Shown: positions 10,782-22,138 of the stretch, piece after piece
Layout of the letters: the number at the start of each line of letters is the position of its first letter
Numbering within the stretch: position 1 is the stretch's first letter
Assembly (NCBI GenBank): GCA_032718565.1
Contig: JAVGVS010000159.1
Location: forward strand, 313,901-377,900
Direction of reading: 5' to 3'
DNA: 64,000 nucleotides
DNA from: Distichodus sexfasciatus
Lineage: Eukaryota; Chordata; Actinopteri; Characiformes; Distichodontidae
Notes under the pieces: model-generated
The model's database searches: none
Told to the model about the DNA's origin: nothing
Seen by the model: the letters and a program-made list of their open reading frames with translations, nothing else
Made by a program: the position numbers and the translations under genes

Positions 10782-13700
10782 ATGCGAAGGGTCACGCTTT
10801 TTGTCAACGGCTCGTCCAAAAATGGCAAGGTGAAGCACTTTAAGTTTGTCCTTTTTTGTCGCATAGTGATTGTCCTCTGTTGCATCTGGAAGCGTTTAAT
10901 TTAATATTTCTTATCGTCTTATTTCTTATCTTATTGTCTTTATTCATAATCCATAATTTGTTCATTCACTGTCGTACGCGAACATATTGACGACACTGTA
11001 CATAGTCAGCGATAAGGCCCATAGAATGCAGTCTAATGTCTAGAATAATAATAATGTAATCTTTAATATTTAACGCCTGTTTACACTGTTTGTTTACTGT
11101 TTACCTCTTAAGGTTGGTTTACTGTTTATCTAGTTTACTGTTTGCTTTAAAGATATTTTCTTAATGTATAGAATGTTTATCTCTTACTCTTTCTACTTAG
11201 AAGTGTTCTGCTCTACATTTGACCTGAGCGTTTACTCTTTGTGTTTATTGTTTGTAACAAAATCTTAATTCCATGTTATATATTAACTGGCAAGATAGTG
11301 ACAAAACCCATAGACTGCAGTTTATGTTTACTCTTTGTGTTTACTGTTGATTGTATGGATTTGTCTGCTTTAATATTTGTGCTATTTGCTTTTCAGTAAC
11401 TTTAAAATATTTACTCAGTCTATTTATTAATTATCTCTTACTGATCTGTGTAGTTACATTTTTCAGTTTCTTCGACACTGGACATTAATTTATAATAATA
11501 ATAATCATCATCATCATCATCATCATAATGATTAAAAGCCAAGCTACGTAGTCAGTGATAAAGCTCATAGACTGCAGTTTAACATTAGAAATAATGTTAC
11601 TGTATAATGTTTACTCTGTGTTCACTGTTTATCTTATGTTTGGGTTTATTCTTAATCTGTGTTTACATTTTATCTGCTTTACTTTAAAGCGTTTGCTCAG
11701 TGTGTTTACTGTTTATTTGTTGCAGTTTGTTTTTATTAATCTCTACATCTCCGTTTTAAAATGTGTTTTCTGTTTACCGACTGTTGATTCCACGTTGCAC
11801 CTTAACCCATATTGATAAGCTAGAGTCGGTAATGAGGCCTAGTGTCTGCAGTCTTTGATTTTTCACTTTATGGCTTTAATTTTAAGTCATAACCGTCATT
11901 CATAGTCTTTCATTTCCTTTTCCAGGTAATGCCTCATGTTATGTTTATCTGTGTTATTTGGTGATGTATCTGGGTGTAAATGAACATTTTGTCCTATAAT
12001 GTAAGTAACTGATCTTTTGCTGTCTCACAGGTTGTAGCTGTATACGGAACTCTTTCGGATCTCTTGTCTGTCGCCAGCAATAAATTGGGGATCAGGGCTA
12101 GTAATTTATATAACGGGAAAGGCGGCCTCATCGACGACATAGCACTCATTAGGTAGGACCCAAACACCAGACTCTAAAGGGGCACGAAAGCCTCCAAGTT
12201 GATTTTTGACCAAACAGTGTCTGTATTATCCATGACACATTCATAATGCTGATTTTAATCTACTTTCCTTTTGGATTTGGAAATAGGACTGCAATTAACA
12301 GTTATTGCGTTGGTTGTTTTAAAATAGATTAGAAAAAAAACCTAGAAATGCATTTAAATCAGTTTAATATTTTGAATGTTTCATGCAATTTTAATATGTA
12401 CGTATTTTTAAATAAGACATCAATCAAAAATTTCTTAAAAGTTTCCCCTCCTGCACTCTACACCCAGTTTAAAGCAGCTTTCAGGGACAAGATGTGCTCA
12501 TTTTAAAGTGGGAGTCACGTTTGGAATCATTCCGAAATGAAGACACACTTGCTTGTCTCAGTTCTGGGGAATTTTGACCTTTTAATCTTCTTGTCATCAG
12601 ATTTGTTTCACTGAAAAACCTTCAATAGTAATCCTATACTTAAGCCACGAACTTGAAAAGTGAATTGTAAATTACAATACAGGTTGTAACACTGGTTTAA
12701 CTTGGCTTAGTAAAGTTTTTATTTAGTCATTGTAAAATGTATGCAAAATATCATCAAGCTGTGGTGATTAAAATGGTTCTAGGCTTTTTTGTGCTTACTG
12801 TTTATTTATCGTCCGTTAACTGTTAATTCCATATTGGACAATAACGACAATAACCGGATTCATCTTCTATACTGTTTGTGCTTCCCCTTTGCTTTACTTT
12901 AAACCAATAAATGTTTACGTTTACAGAGACGATGATGTGTTGTACGTGTCCGAGGGAGACGCCTTTGTCGGTAAGTTGAGGTCGTAATTCGGTTTTGCAT
13001 GTAACTGAAAACACAACGCGTGACACTCCAACTGTGTGTGAGGAACACTGTTTATGGAACAGAGAATATGGCACAGTGTCAAGCATGTGTTTTGTGTGCG
13101 TTTCAGATCCTCAGAGTGAGGGGAAGGCTGCTGATGAGAGTTCGGGCTCCCACTCTGATTGGCTGACGTTGAACATTGGTGGGCGACTCTTTACCACTAC
13201 GAGGTAGGTGACTTGATGTTGGGTTTTGTGTCTTATGGCTGTCTTTGTGATTGTGGGATTAATTTAGTGGTTTTAATTGTACATACATGGCTGGTTTCTT
13301 GCTCAAGGATTAAGCTTAGTCTTGGACTAAGATGTAGTACCAATGGAGATTTGCCATTCAAACTCAAAGCTAGTCTAAAACTTGGCTTAATCCTCGACTG
13401 GGAAATTGGCCCTTAAAGTCTTGATTCTTTCTTCATTTCTATATTATTTTGCTTCCAAAGATCCTTTCTTTAGTTTTTCTTAATGTTATTCCTCAGAAAC
13501 TGCATTTACATGAATGTTTGCACCAGGACTGCAATAACTAATCAATATAATCAAATAGTTGCCAGCTAATTTAATAAATGATTAGTTTACATCATTGTCC
13601 CCACGGCAAGACTTTTTAATAGTGCCCTCTGACGTCATCCTCTTCCAGATCATCATTTGTTTTAATTAATGGCTGTGCCTTTTTTATTATGTATTTTTCT

Positions 13701-16700
13701 GTTTTTAGATTATTTACTTTTATATCAGTATTTATTTATTTTATTTATTTATATTTAACGGGCTGTTGGATATCTGAATTTTCCCTTGGGATTAAATAAA
13801 GTTTCTATCTATTGCCTGCATTAATAAGTAAACAAATGCTATATATGAAATAATATTCCTTTAGAGACTAGAGAGGTTAAAATAAATGACACTTTCGTCT
13901 CGAAAACTTTCTGTGAATAAAGAGGTTTTTATAAACATTATTAGGAAGCTTTGCTTTTGTTATTTTTAAAAAATATATGTAAATATGCATCAGTTTAGAG
14001 CCTCTGATTAGCCTTAAAAGTTGAGCTTGACTGATGGCCATCTGCTGTTATTGTCAGAAGAAATCTGGCAGGATGTATAAATGTTTATGGCCATCAATTT
14101 TTAGTCGTGTTACTAAGATGATCTGTTTTCCTCTGATTAGGAGCACGCTTGTGAGTAAGGAGCCCGATAGCATGCTGGCCCACATGTTCCGAGAGAAGGG
14201 TGAGGCTCTCGTAACGCTTCATTAATAAAACTATCCATCCAAGCTAGTGGAGCAGTGCTATAGTGATATGATCTTAAGGAGTTAAAGTCTTACATCTAAT
14301 GAATTTTCTTCATATGCTTGTGTATTAGCAATTAAACAAAAAATTCTACAGTTATTCTCAGATGGGTCAAATGTGCTGTGCTGTGGTGTGTTCACAATGA
14401 GAAATAATCACTCACTTTCACGTCTTTTTCCTGCTCTGCTGAATCTCAGACGTTTGGGGTAATAAGCAGGACGAGCGAGGAGCGTACCTCATTGACCGCA
14501 GCCCAGAATACTTCGAGCCCATTCTCAATTACCTTCGGCACGGTCAGCTCATCGTCAATGAAGGAATCAACCTGCTGGGTGAGTTTAACCGTTGGCCGTG
14601 TTAGTGTAGAGCACCATCACCCACAATTTAGTTGCTTTTTGTGAATTCTTTTGTGAATAAGAATGGGAGTAATTGTGTTAACTCGGCGTATGGTATAGCC
14701 TCATATCGATCAGTAATCACTTAGTTGCAAAATTTCATTCGTAATGCATCTCTGAACGTTGAACATTTTGAGACATCAGTTAGTATTTGCTGAAGGTTAT
14801 CAACAGCAGTACTGAGGTCACTTTTTTTGATGTATTCTGTCTACACCTGACTGAATTAGATGATCTTTTAGGTGATGTTTTCTTTTGGAAATTTAGATTT
14901 GCGTGTCTTACAGGGGTACTGGAAGAAGCTCGTTTTTTTGGAATCGAGCAGCTCGCTGAGCAGATCGAAGTGGCCATTAAGGTAAAGTGTTCAAACATGA
15001 GCGATGATCCAAAAAGGCCTCCGTTTCGGTTTATGTTTATGTTGCTAACTGATGAGTTTGCTTCTGCTCAGAACTCGCACCCTCCCGAGGACCACTCGCC
15101 CATCTCCCGAAAAGAGTTTGTCCGCTTCCTGCTGGCCACGCCCACCAAATCCGAGCTGCGCTGTCAGGTGAGATGTGAGAACAGTCGTTTGAGGTCAAAA
15201 CTAAGGCTGCACGATAGGACCTTGAATCAATATCACGATTTTACTCCGATTACGATTAATATGATGTCGTATCAGTGTCTTAACAACACACTCTCTCATC
15301 ACTCACACACAGGGGCTGAATTTCAGCGGGGCGGATCTGTCCAGGCTGGACCTGCGCTACATCAACTTCAAGATGGCCAACCTGAGCCGCTGCAATCTGG
15401 CCTACGCAAACCTGTGCTGCTCCAACCTGGAGAGGGCCGACCTCTCCGGGTCCATCCTGGATGTGTGTATCTCTCTCGTTCGCTTGCTCCCTTTATTTTT
15501 TTACGTTTTAAGGGGATACGTTTACGTTTCTAACAGCCATTAGAAAAACGAAGTCTTTGTGTACGTTGTGGAACTGCTGAGGCTGAGAGAAGACCCTCGT
15601 CGACATCATTTTTCTTTCTGTTATTTCAAGATGACAAAGTTATTTTTCAAGATAATGAAATCGAAGTGTTGATCAAAGATGTTTAATCAAGAACGATAGA
15701 AAAATAGTTTGGGATGTACAAGTTATTTTTGCTCCTGATCTCGCGTAACGAAAGTTATTTTCTTGATCAGTACTTAGTTTTCTCGCGGTAATGAAAGACA
15801 GTCTCTTGAGATCACAAATTATATTTCTAACAATTTCCACATATCACAGTTTGTTTCCTTGAAATCACGTGTTCAGAAAATTATAGTAAGCCTGGACGTA
15901 TGGTCTTTGCCAGACACCCGGAGGGTTCAGGGCGTCTCCATAGTTACCGAATGATGCAGTCTAAATGGCGCGCGGGTTACCAGACATATGGTAAAGTGGT
16001 CAAGAGAAAAATAACCCGTGCTCTCAAAATAACAACTTTCAATACTTTCGAGACCCTGAGAAAAATAAATGCTCTCAAGCCAACAACTTTCGATATGTTG
16101 ATATGTTCACCAGAAATATCTTGTGATCTTGCAATGGCACGAAGAAAAACAATGTTGACGCACGTCCTCTGTCGACCTCTGAAGGCTTCTAAAAACTTGT
16201 AAAATAGCAACCCTGGACAGTGATAATTGGTTGACACTTTTTCGTTGTGTTTTTTTTGTTGGCAGGGTGCTAATTTACAGGGGGTGAAGATGCTGTGCTC
16301 GAATGCTGAAGGAGCCTCTCTGAAGGGCTGTAACTTCGAGGATCCGTCAGGACTTAAAGCCAACCTGGAGGGTACAGATGCTTTCAGAAAAATGACTTCC
16401 ACATCTTTAGTTTGCTCAGTTTTAAAAGTTATTTCTGATCTAGTTCCTGTCATGGACTGTCATGTATATTCGCTGCTGAACAGCACAGAACAGGACGAGG
16501 GAATCTACAGGGGATATGTAGAGTACATAATGCCATAGAAGTATATATATTTTATATATTGCCTACGGTAGGAGCCAATCTGAAGGGGGTGGACATGGAG
16601 GGCAGCCAGATGACTGGAATAAACCTGCGCGTGGCTACGCTGAAGAACGCCAAGCTGAAGAACTGCAACCTGCGAGGAGCCACGCTGGCCGGCACCGATC

Positions 16701-18284
16701 TGGAGGTGAGGACAATGACAAAGCCATATTTGTCTGCTGCAAAAATTTAGAGCGAATTCTCTAACCCCAAACTTAAAATACTTAAAATGTTGCGATCGCA
16801 GCTATTAACACAAATTCAGCCAATCCCCGCAAATTCATTACCAACATACAATTTTGACCAATTACTGCTACTTTTCCTCAGTTTTTGACCATTGTCGTTT
16901 TCCACAAAACGTTGAGCCATGCGTCAGCGAACTCACTTCCTTGTTACATTTAGAAGACAAAAAACGCCTCACGTTTACCTTCAAAAATAACTACATGATT
17001 TATGGTTAATAAAAATAAGTGGTTTTGTTCCCTTCATTTTAAATCATTGTTAAAGAATCATTATAAAGGGGGACAAAATCTTTGACTTGCTCCCGCAACA
17101 AAACGCCTAAAAACACTGCAACTTTCAGCGCCATTTTTTAGAAAAGCTGCTGCAAAATCAGGTATTTTAGGCCACAACAATCTCAATAAATGCCCACAAA
17201 GTCCTGGAGGGACTTAGACATTCAGTTCGGAAAACCTTTCCATAATGCTCGTAACACCAGCTGCCATTTTTAAAATAAAGTTTAAACAAGTAAACAGGCA
17301 AATAAATATCGCTCCCTGAAGTTTTGTGAACTAATAAACCGAGTAAAAGTTCAAATTGAAGTTTGCCTCTCAAATGAACAGTCCCACTTTAGTCTCACCA
17401 GATTAAGGTGCAGAAAAAGAGAGACGGCTACAGGAGAGTGTATTTTTGCAGCGTATTGCTTTAAAAACAACCAGTTACCGTAGAATTCTAGATTTCAGTT
17501 GAACAACTCCTGACTAAAGAAATGGAGTCATTACAATTTCTGAATGTTTATTCACTCAATTTACACTTGTCATTTAGCTCTTATCCAGAATGACTTCCAT
17601 TTTCCTATCGTCAGGGACAGTTTGATTGAGAGCATCTTGGGGTCAAGGGTCTTGCTCAGTGACCTAATGATGAATTCGAACTCACGACCTTTTGGTCCAG
17701 AAGCGAGTACCCTAACCACTAGACGACCACCATCCCCCACACAAACGTGCGTCGGGTTAAACAGCTGAAGGGTCAAGCTTTGAAAAACACCTCAAAACAA
17801 ATTCAGTTGTTGTATTCAATAGCACGTTTTTGGTCTGGTCAAGTAGTGGAAAGACTAAGACTAACCCCTGCATCTTGAAACTTATGTTTTACAGGTATTT
17901 GTTTTATAAATGCTAATTACAATATGATTCCAGACTTAATAAAGCAATAAAAGGTGCTATAAATTACAGCTGTAAAGTCATTTGTTTGAGATTAGCCAGA
18001 ATGTCACACTGTTAAACAAAAATAGTTTTGTGTGATATCAGTAAATTGCTTTTTTGCTACAAAGTAAAGGCACTTTCTCCAGTTGTAATGATTTCATAAC
18101 GTGTGTGTGTGTATAAGACAGAGAGAGAAAAACTCAGTTTTCCTCTTTATTTTCCCTCTTTGTTAAGAACTGTGACCTCTCGGGCTGCGACCTGCAGGAG
18201 GCGAACCTGCGAGGCTCCAACGTGAAGGGCGCCATCTTTGAGGAGATGCTGACACCGCTGCACATGTCGCAGAGCGTGAGATAA
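10782..18284 (+). CDS. kctd9: KCTD9, BTB/POZ and pentapeptide-repeat protein, complete, 12 coding exons
   Basis: Exons by splice site and reading frame: 10782-10829, 12031-12152, 12927-12970, 13107-13203, 14141-14199, 14450-14578, 14914-14981, 15072-15167, 15313-15462, 16266-16371, 16572-16705, 18168-18284. They sum to 1170 nt, giving 389 aa, the usual vertebrate KCTD9 length, and every junction keeps frame. Order: an N-terminal KHA-like domain (about residues 1-75, starting MRRVTLFVNGSSKNGK), a BTB/T1 domain (about 88-190, with DWLTLNIGGRLFTTTR), then pentapeptide repeats A(D/N)Lxx (about 225-375, e.g. GADLSRLDLR, GANLKGVDMEG), ending MSQSVR. Family knowledge: KCTD9 oligomerises through its BTB domain and is described as a candidate cullin-3 substrate adaptor; the pentapeptide repeats form a right-handed beta-helix. 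The exon 9 donor (GAT|gtgtgt) is weak. Intron 10 is only 200 bp. I cannot tell whether this is the a or b teleost paralogue. Confidence 0.96.
10830..12030 (+). other. kctd9: kctd9 intron 1
   Basis: First intron (donor gtgaag, acceptor gtctcacag). It is unusually rich in short related phrases such as 'gtttactctttgtgtttactg' variants, so it looks like degenerate local duplication of a T-rich unit. A short AAT/ATC trinucleotide tract lies at about 11494-11530. No coding potential was seen. Confidence 0.7.
12153..12926 (+). other. kctd9: kctd9 intron 2
   Basis: AT-rich intron between coding exons 2 and 3, with donor gtagga and acceptor tttacag. No repeat or second gene was recognised in it. Confidence 0.8.
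13307..13415. repeat. Short palindromic MITE-like repeat, copy 2, in kctd9 intron 4
   Basis: The unit begins ggattaagcttagtcttgg and its other arm ends near ttggcttaatcc, so the ends are an imperfect inverted repeat. The middle (accaatggagatttgccatt) and the right flank (tcgactgggaaattggccc) match the element at 3111-3216. Two copies in one window mark it as a dispersed element; the family name is not known to me. Confidence 0.65.
14361..14421 (+). mobile_element. SINE family A tail fragment in kctd9 intron 5
   Basis: The text 'gatgggtcaaatgtgctgtg' followed by 'gtgttcacaatgagaaataa' and 'tcactcactttcacg' matches the 3' tail of the full copy at 39626-39882. Only about 60 bp remain. Confidence 0.5.
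15206..15275. repeat. Fragment of the dispersed 'ggctgcacgat' repeat in kctd9 intron 8
   Basis: The sequence aaggctgcacgatagg followed by AT-rich 'atcacgatttt' text resembles a very common fish interspersed repeat. Similar fragments lie near 40310-40350 (atatcgcccagtcctag, the other end), 55836-55910 and 58120-58165. The copy here is short and diverged. Confidence 0.45.
15540..16265 (+). other. kctd9: kctd9 intron 9 (main part)
   Basis: This is intronic sequence between coding exons 9 and 10 (the full intron is 15463-16265). Phrases such as 'ctcgcg(g)taa', 'gttattttcttgatcag' and 'gagaaaaataa' recur from about 15650 to 16090, suggesting an old internally repetitive insertion. The open frames here (for example 15900-16202) have no recognisable domain. 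Confidence 0.55.
16770..17400. repeat. Long dispersed repeat 'C', copy 1, in kctd9 intron 11
   Basis: A stretch containing cacaaaacgttgagccatgc, 'actcacttccttgttac', 'cctcacgtttaccttcaaaa', 'ttgttaaagaatcattat' and 'gacttgctcccgcaac' recurs in the same order at 37240-37545. Copy 1 extends further to the right, past 'gaaaagctgctgcaaaatcagg'. No open reading frame of note was found, so it is likely a non-autonomous element. The boundaries are approximate. Confidence 0.7.
17560..17735 (-). mobile_element. tRNA-derived SINE of the V-SINE/DANA-like type, in kctd9 intron 11
   Basis: Read on the minus strand it has a tRNA-like B-box region (gagttcgaattcatca), then 'gagcaagacccttgaccccaa', 'actgtccctgacgat', and a tail resembling 'tggataagagctaaatgaca'. 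That order is typical of fish V-SINEs. Similar copies lie at 36030-36235 and 59880-60065. Confidence 0.6.
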
Positions 18285-20860
18285 CCAGTCACGCTCCTCC
18301 CGGCCAATCGCGGCGCCCCTTGCCCTCCAACCCTCAACTTACGAATGTACCTTGACATGCTCTTTTTCGGAACCTTATGCAATACGGTCGTCCTCTTCCC
18401 CCGCCCTCCCCCCCACCACTTCCTTTTAGCTTTACTCTCTTGCACTAGTGCACATGCAGGGTTCTAAAATCGTAGAATTCCAAAATATCGTCTTCGTCAT
18501 CGTCTATCTCGACATTGTTCTACCAAATGGTTTTGCGTGTATTTATATTTATGTCGGATTTTATCCACACGGCAGCGTAAATCCAGCATCGGGTTTGCGT
18601 TGTTGTGTTTTGTCTGCAACATATTCTTTTTTTAATGAATGTAAATCTTTTTTGGTTTCCCATAATCGCGGACGTCTGAACGTGCAGTAAGATGAGTATG
18701 GCCAAATATCGTACATTGTTGTAGGGACAAAACGCCCATCGTTCCACGAGTCCGTGGCGCTGGACGTGATGTCGGTCTGTGTGTCTGAATATAGATTGTG
18801 TTTTTGATCAATTTTGGCAATCAGCAAAAGTGTCAGAGTTTAAGAACTCTGAAGAGAAAATGTAGATAAGGTCTAGAGCCCGATCGATACAGGTTTTTAT
18901 TTTGAGATCGATACCAATGTTAACCAGACCCATCCCTACTCGTAAAAAAATTCATCATTAATTCCTTTTATTTATTTGTCAGTTTCCCGCCACTCTGAAC
19001 ACGGATCATGATTTTTTTATCGGTTTTAACGATTTATCGGTCGGGCTCTACTGAAGGTTTTTTATTTTTTAATGAGGAGCGTGTGCAGTCACGGCGACTG
19101 CTTCACTATATGCGGTTTGTAAGAGCACTTCAGGTTCAGTTGGAAGCCATACTGTATGCATGCGTAAAGAAGGCAAAAATATTATCTGTGCAGCATATAT
19201 ATATATATATAATTATATATATTTAAAAAGTAATAGGTTTTCATAACCACGCAAGTTTAGCATAAATGAAATATGCAATTTTAAAGCATTAGTTTTTCTT
19301 TTTTATGTTGTTACAACCATTTTCGTTTCTTCGCTGGCTCGTTCCAAAACTACCTCTCATACCCAATACTGACGTCTTTGGTCTTTGCTGTTGTCAATCC
19401 TAGCGTAACTCGTATCAGGTCCTCCGACGAAGGCTGGCGTGTTGACTGCGTACGTGAACGATGTCTCAGCGGTTAGTTACCAACCTGCTTTTGCTCTTAG
19501 CTTTAGGGTTGTTGTATAGTAACACAAAACCTACACGTAAAAATGCAGATTGTGTAACCAGTAGCTAGAACGCACAGGTGTTGTCGTGTGAACTCTCTCT
19601 TCCCGCCTTCCCTCGTTCTACTTGCTATCAAATAGTGTACGTGTAAAACACCCCTGTTCACGAAACACCAAAAAAAAAAAAGTTTGAAATGCGAGATTTA
19701 ATCTGAGTTTTACATCTACACTGGGTCAAGAAAGGGATCTTGGTGCTTTTGCTCTTAATTTTGGCTAATGTTTTGTTTTCAAAGTTTTTTCATTCTCAAT
19801 GAAATTTCATCAAAATGATTATTAACATTACATTGTCCACCACGCCTTAAGTGAGTGCATATTTGTCACAGCACAGCAAACAGTGCACCACAGCCAAATG
19901 TGACCTCATGCATTTGACCCATCCGTGAAGGATCAGTGGTCAGCTTTTTGGCAGTGCTTGGGGACGGTACCTTGCTCATGAGTACCTCAGTGGTACCTTT
20001 ACCAAGACTGGCGACCTTCCAAACTTTCGTAACTGTTACACAACCAACTTCTCCAACTGCCAACTTAAACATGTAGCAAAAATAGCCGGTGATTATCGAC
20101 CATATTAAATTCCAAAGAATGTTCAAAACGGCCACCTTTTGATCACGTTGTCAGTGACAATATATATTTTGAACATTTTGTGGGGGTTTTGCAGTGTTTT
20201 GGAGCTACACCGCTAAGATTTAAAGCAACATAATAATAATCACTTTGTTGCAAATGCCAACTAATATAGATTTTAACCAAATAATCAACCAGTTAGGGGC
20301 AAAGATACAGAGATCCTTTCTTTGACACACAGGTGTAGTTCTTCCCTATGCACCAGAGAACTGTTCTTCGTTTTTTTTTGTTAGACTGTTAAACTGTTAT
20401 TTACCTTTTACTAATTCTCCATTTGACACACGTCACAATAAGCTGTAGTTTTGCATGTGTCACCACTTTTGTGCTTCATTGGTTTGTCATGCGAGTGAAA
20501 GCTCCTTTCCTCTCGATTCCCATGTCTCCCGTATTACTAAATATCAGCCGAGTGGTCAAAGCTAACGGGACACAACATGCTGTTTGTTTTATCTTACGTG
20601 TGTATATCTAACTGTAGGTACTCCAGTTCAAATGAAGGCAGTCGCAACAGACTTTTGCACTTTACGTGTGAGTCTCCGTGTGTTTCTGGCCCTCGCTGAA
20701 GAAGGGCGCAGGTTATTTATTTATGTATGTAAGCTGGCTGTATTTATGGAAGGTGGAGGAGACGTGTTCTCTCTCTCTCCTCTCACCACGCTGTCTTGCA
20801 CTTGTTATTATGGAAGTGTATTTCTATAAACGGACTGTTACAAACAAAATGATTTGTCTC
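18285..20860 (+). other. kctd9: kctd9 3'UTR and downstream flank
   Basis: The sequence after the kctd9 stop has no further coding exon. No canonical AATAAA was seen near the stop; a TATAAA-like hexamer at about 20826 is one weak candidate for the polyadenylation signal, so the 3'UTR end is undecided. The stretch holds an AT tract at about 19195-19212 and a SINE at 19860-20065. Confidence 0.4.
19860..20065 (-). mobile_element. tRNA-derived SINE (family A), copy
   Basis: It shares, in order, 'cagtgcaccacagccaaatg', 'catttgacccatccgtgaag', 'gcttggggacggtac', 'gctcatgagtacctcagt' and a degenerate tRNA-like end with the elements at 39626-39882 (opposite orientation), 34915-35035 and 4125-4255. 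The tRNA-like head is at the right end here, so the element is on the minus strand. Confidence 0.65.
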
Positions 20861-21339
20861 CTGTCTTTATTGTTGCCTTTTAATTTCATGCATTCTGGTT
20901 ATTTTTAGGCATATGAATTACACACGTTACATGACACAATAACATCATAAATCAATACATTTATTTGTTAGCAACTTTATATTTTCCACAGATTCATTGA
21001 AGACACAATCACCTGTTTTGTCAAACATTTGTATTGATACACACACAGCACTAAATTTTATTTCTAAACGAAAAACATTTTAAAACTTAAAATCTATTTT
21101 TATTTTGCAACGCAATGCATTTGAGATTAAACAGTCCTGCAAATAATCAACAGGCACACATTGTATAATTAAGTGTACAAAACAATAATACAAAAATTGT
21201 CCAAAGATTCTGTTTCCCCTAAAACTCAAGATTGTTTCAAGGCAGTTAATTTACATTAAGGGGTCCATGAATATAAACAAACCTATATACTAACCTTTTT
21301 TGTTTTATTGTTCTGCGATAAATGAAATATTGTGCTTTT

Positions 21340-21480
21340 ATTTTGAATATCCGTTTGCATGACGTCATGAGGAACGCGCCGCTCGGTCCGCGTGAGTTTG
21401 TTTACTCGGGTTCCTGTAGAATTTGCCTTTTAAATTGTAGTTTATTCTTTTTATTTTGTAGCGATGAATAAATAACAGCG
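21340..21480 (+). promoter_or_regulatory. ankrd39: Probable ankrd39 promoter with a perfect CRE
   Basis: A full palindromic cAMP-response element, TGACGTCA, sits at 21360-21367. A short CpG-rich stretch (gaacgcgccgctcggtccgc) follows immediately. This is about 0.77 kb upstream of the ankrd39 ATG and just before the inferred non-coding first exon. CREB/ATF sites next to CpG-rich DNA are common in broadly expressed promoters. Use of this site is inferred. Confidence 0.5.
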
Positions 21481-21581
21481 TTAACATTAATCTATCAACA
21501 TTTGAGGCCCATGATCCAACGTAGAATAACAGCGGGAAATGCCAAATTATTGATTAGTGGGGAGTGTGCAAAACTAACTCA
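21400..21581 (+). other. ankrd39: Inferred non-coding first exon of ankrd39
   Basis: The ankrd39 ATG is preceded after a single base by a strong acceptor (tttgtttgacttcag, ending 22137), so a 5'UTR intron is likely. The best upstream donor is aactcag|gtaagaa at 21582. The exon start is unknown and placed just 3' of the CRE/CpG stretch. Confidence 0.45.
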
Positions 21582-22138
21582 GGTAAGAAATAAAATAACT
21601 TGCGATTTTACTTCATTTGAGCCTGCTCTACTGTCAAAAGTCTCGTTATATATGGATTTTTATCGGCTAGATAGCAAGCCATCCTAATATTCTTTTCTGT
21701 GGTCGGCGTATCACAAGACGTCACATATATTTTAGGTAAAGAAAATCGAATATTCGAAAAACAACAAAATAAAAAAATATTGCCGGAGACATGAAACTCC
21801 ACAACTCTTAACAGAAACGGCACACTGAATAAAACCAGCGGGGGACTTTTATTATATGTATTTGTCTTTTATGTAGTGTCCCTTTAAGTTAACTGGTTTA
21901 AAGGGATGTGCTGCGGGCTTTGTGTCCACCCTTATGGCTATACTAATATTTCTGGTTGCTCCAGCATTCTGCGGGAATGGCACCATTTTTTAATGGTCCC
22001 AAATTGGTAACACCTGCACCAGGGCTGTGCAAAAGGGGTAATCATTAATTTGCATTCAATAGAACAGTGAGTTCAACAGAACTAACGGAATTAAAATAAA
22101 ATTGGAAACATTTTTTTTTCTATTTGTTTGACTTCAGC

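Noticed and set aside
14787..15533. A 248-codon open frame on the + strand across kctd9 exons 7, 8 and 9
   Set aside because: It reads through introns 7 and 8 and changes frame relative to KCTD9 after exon 8; the spliced model matches the full KCTD9 protein.
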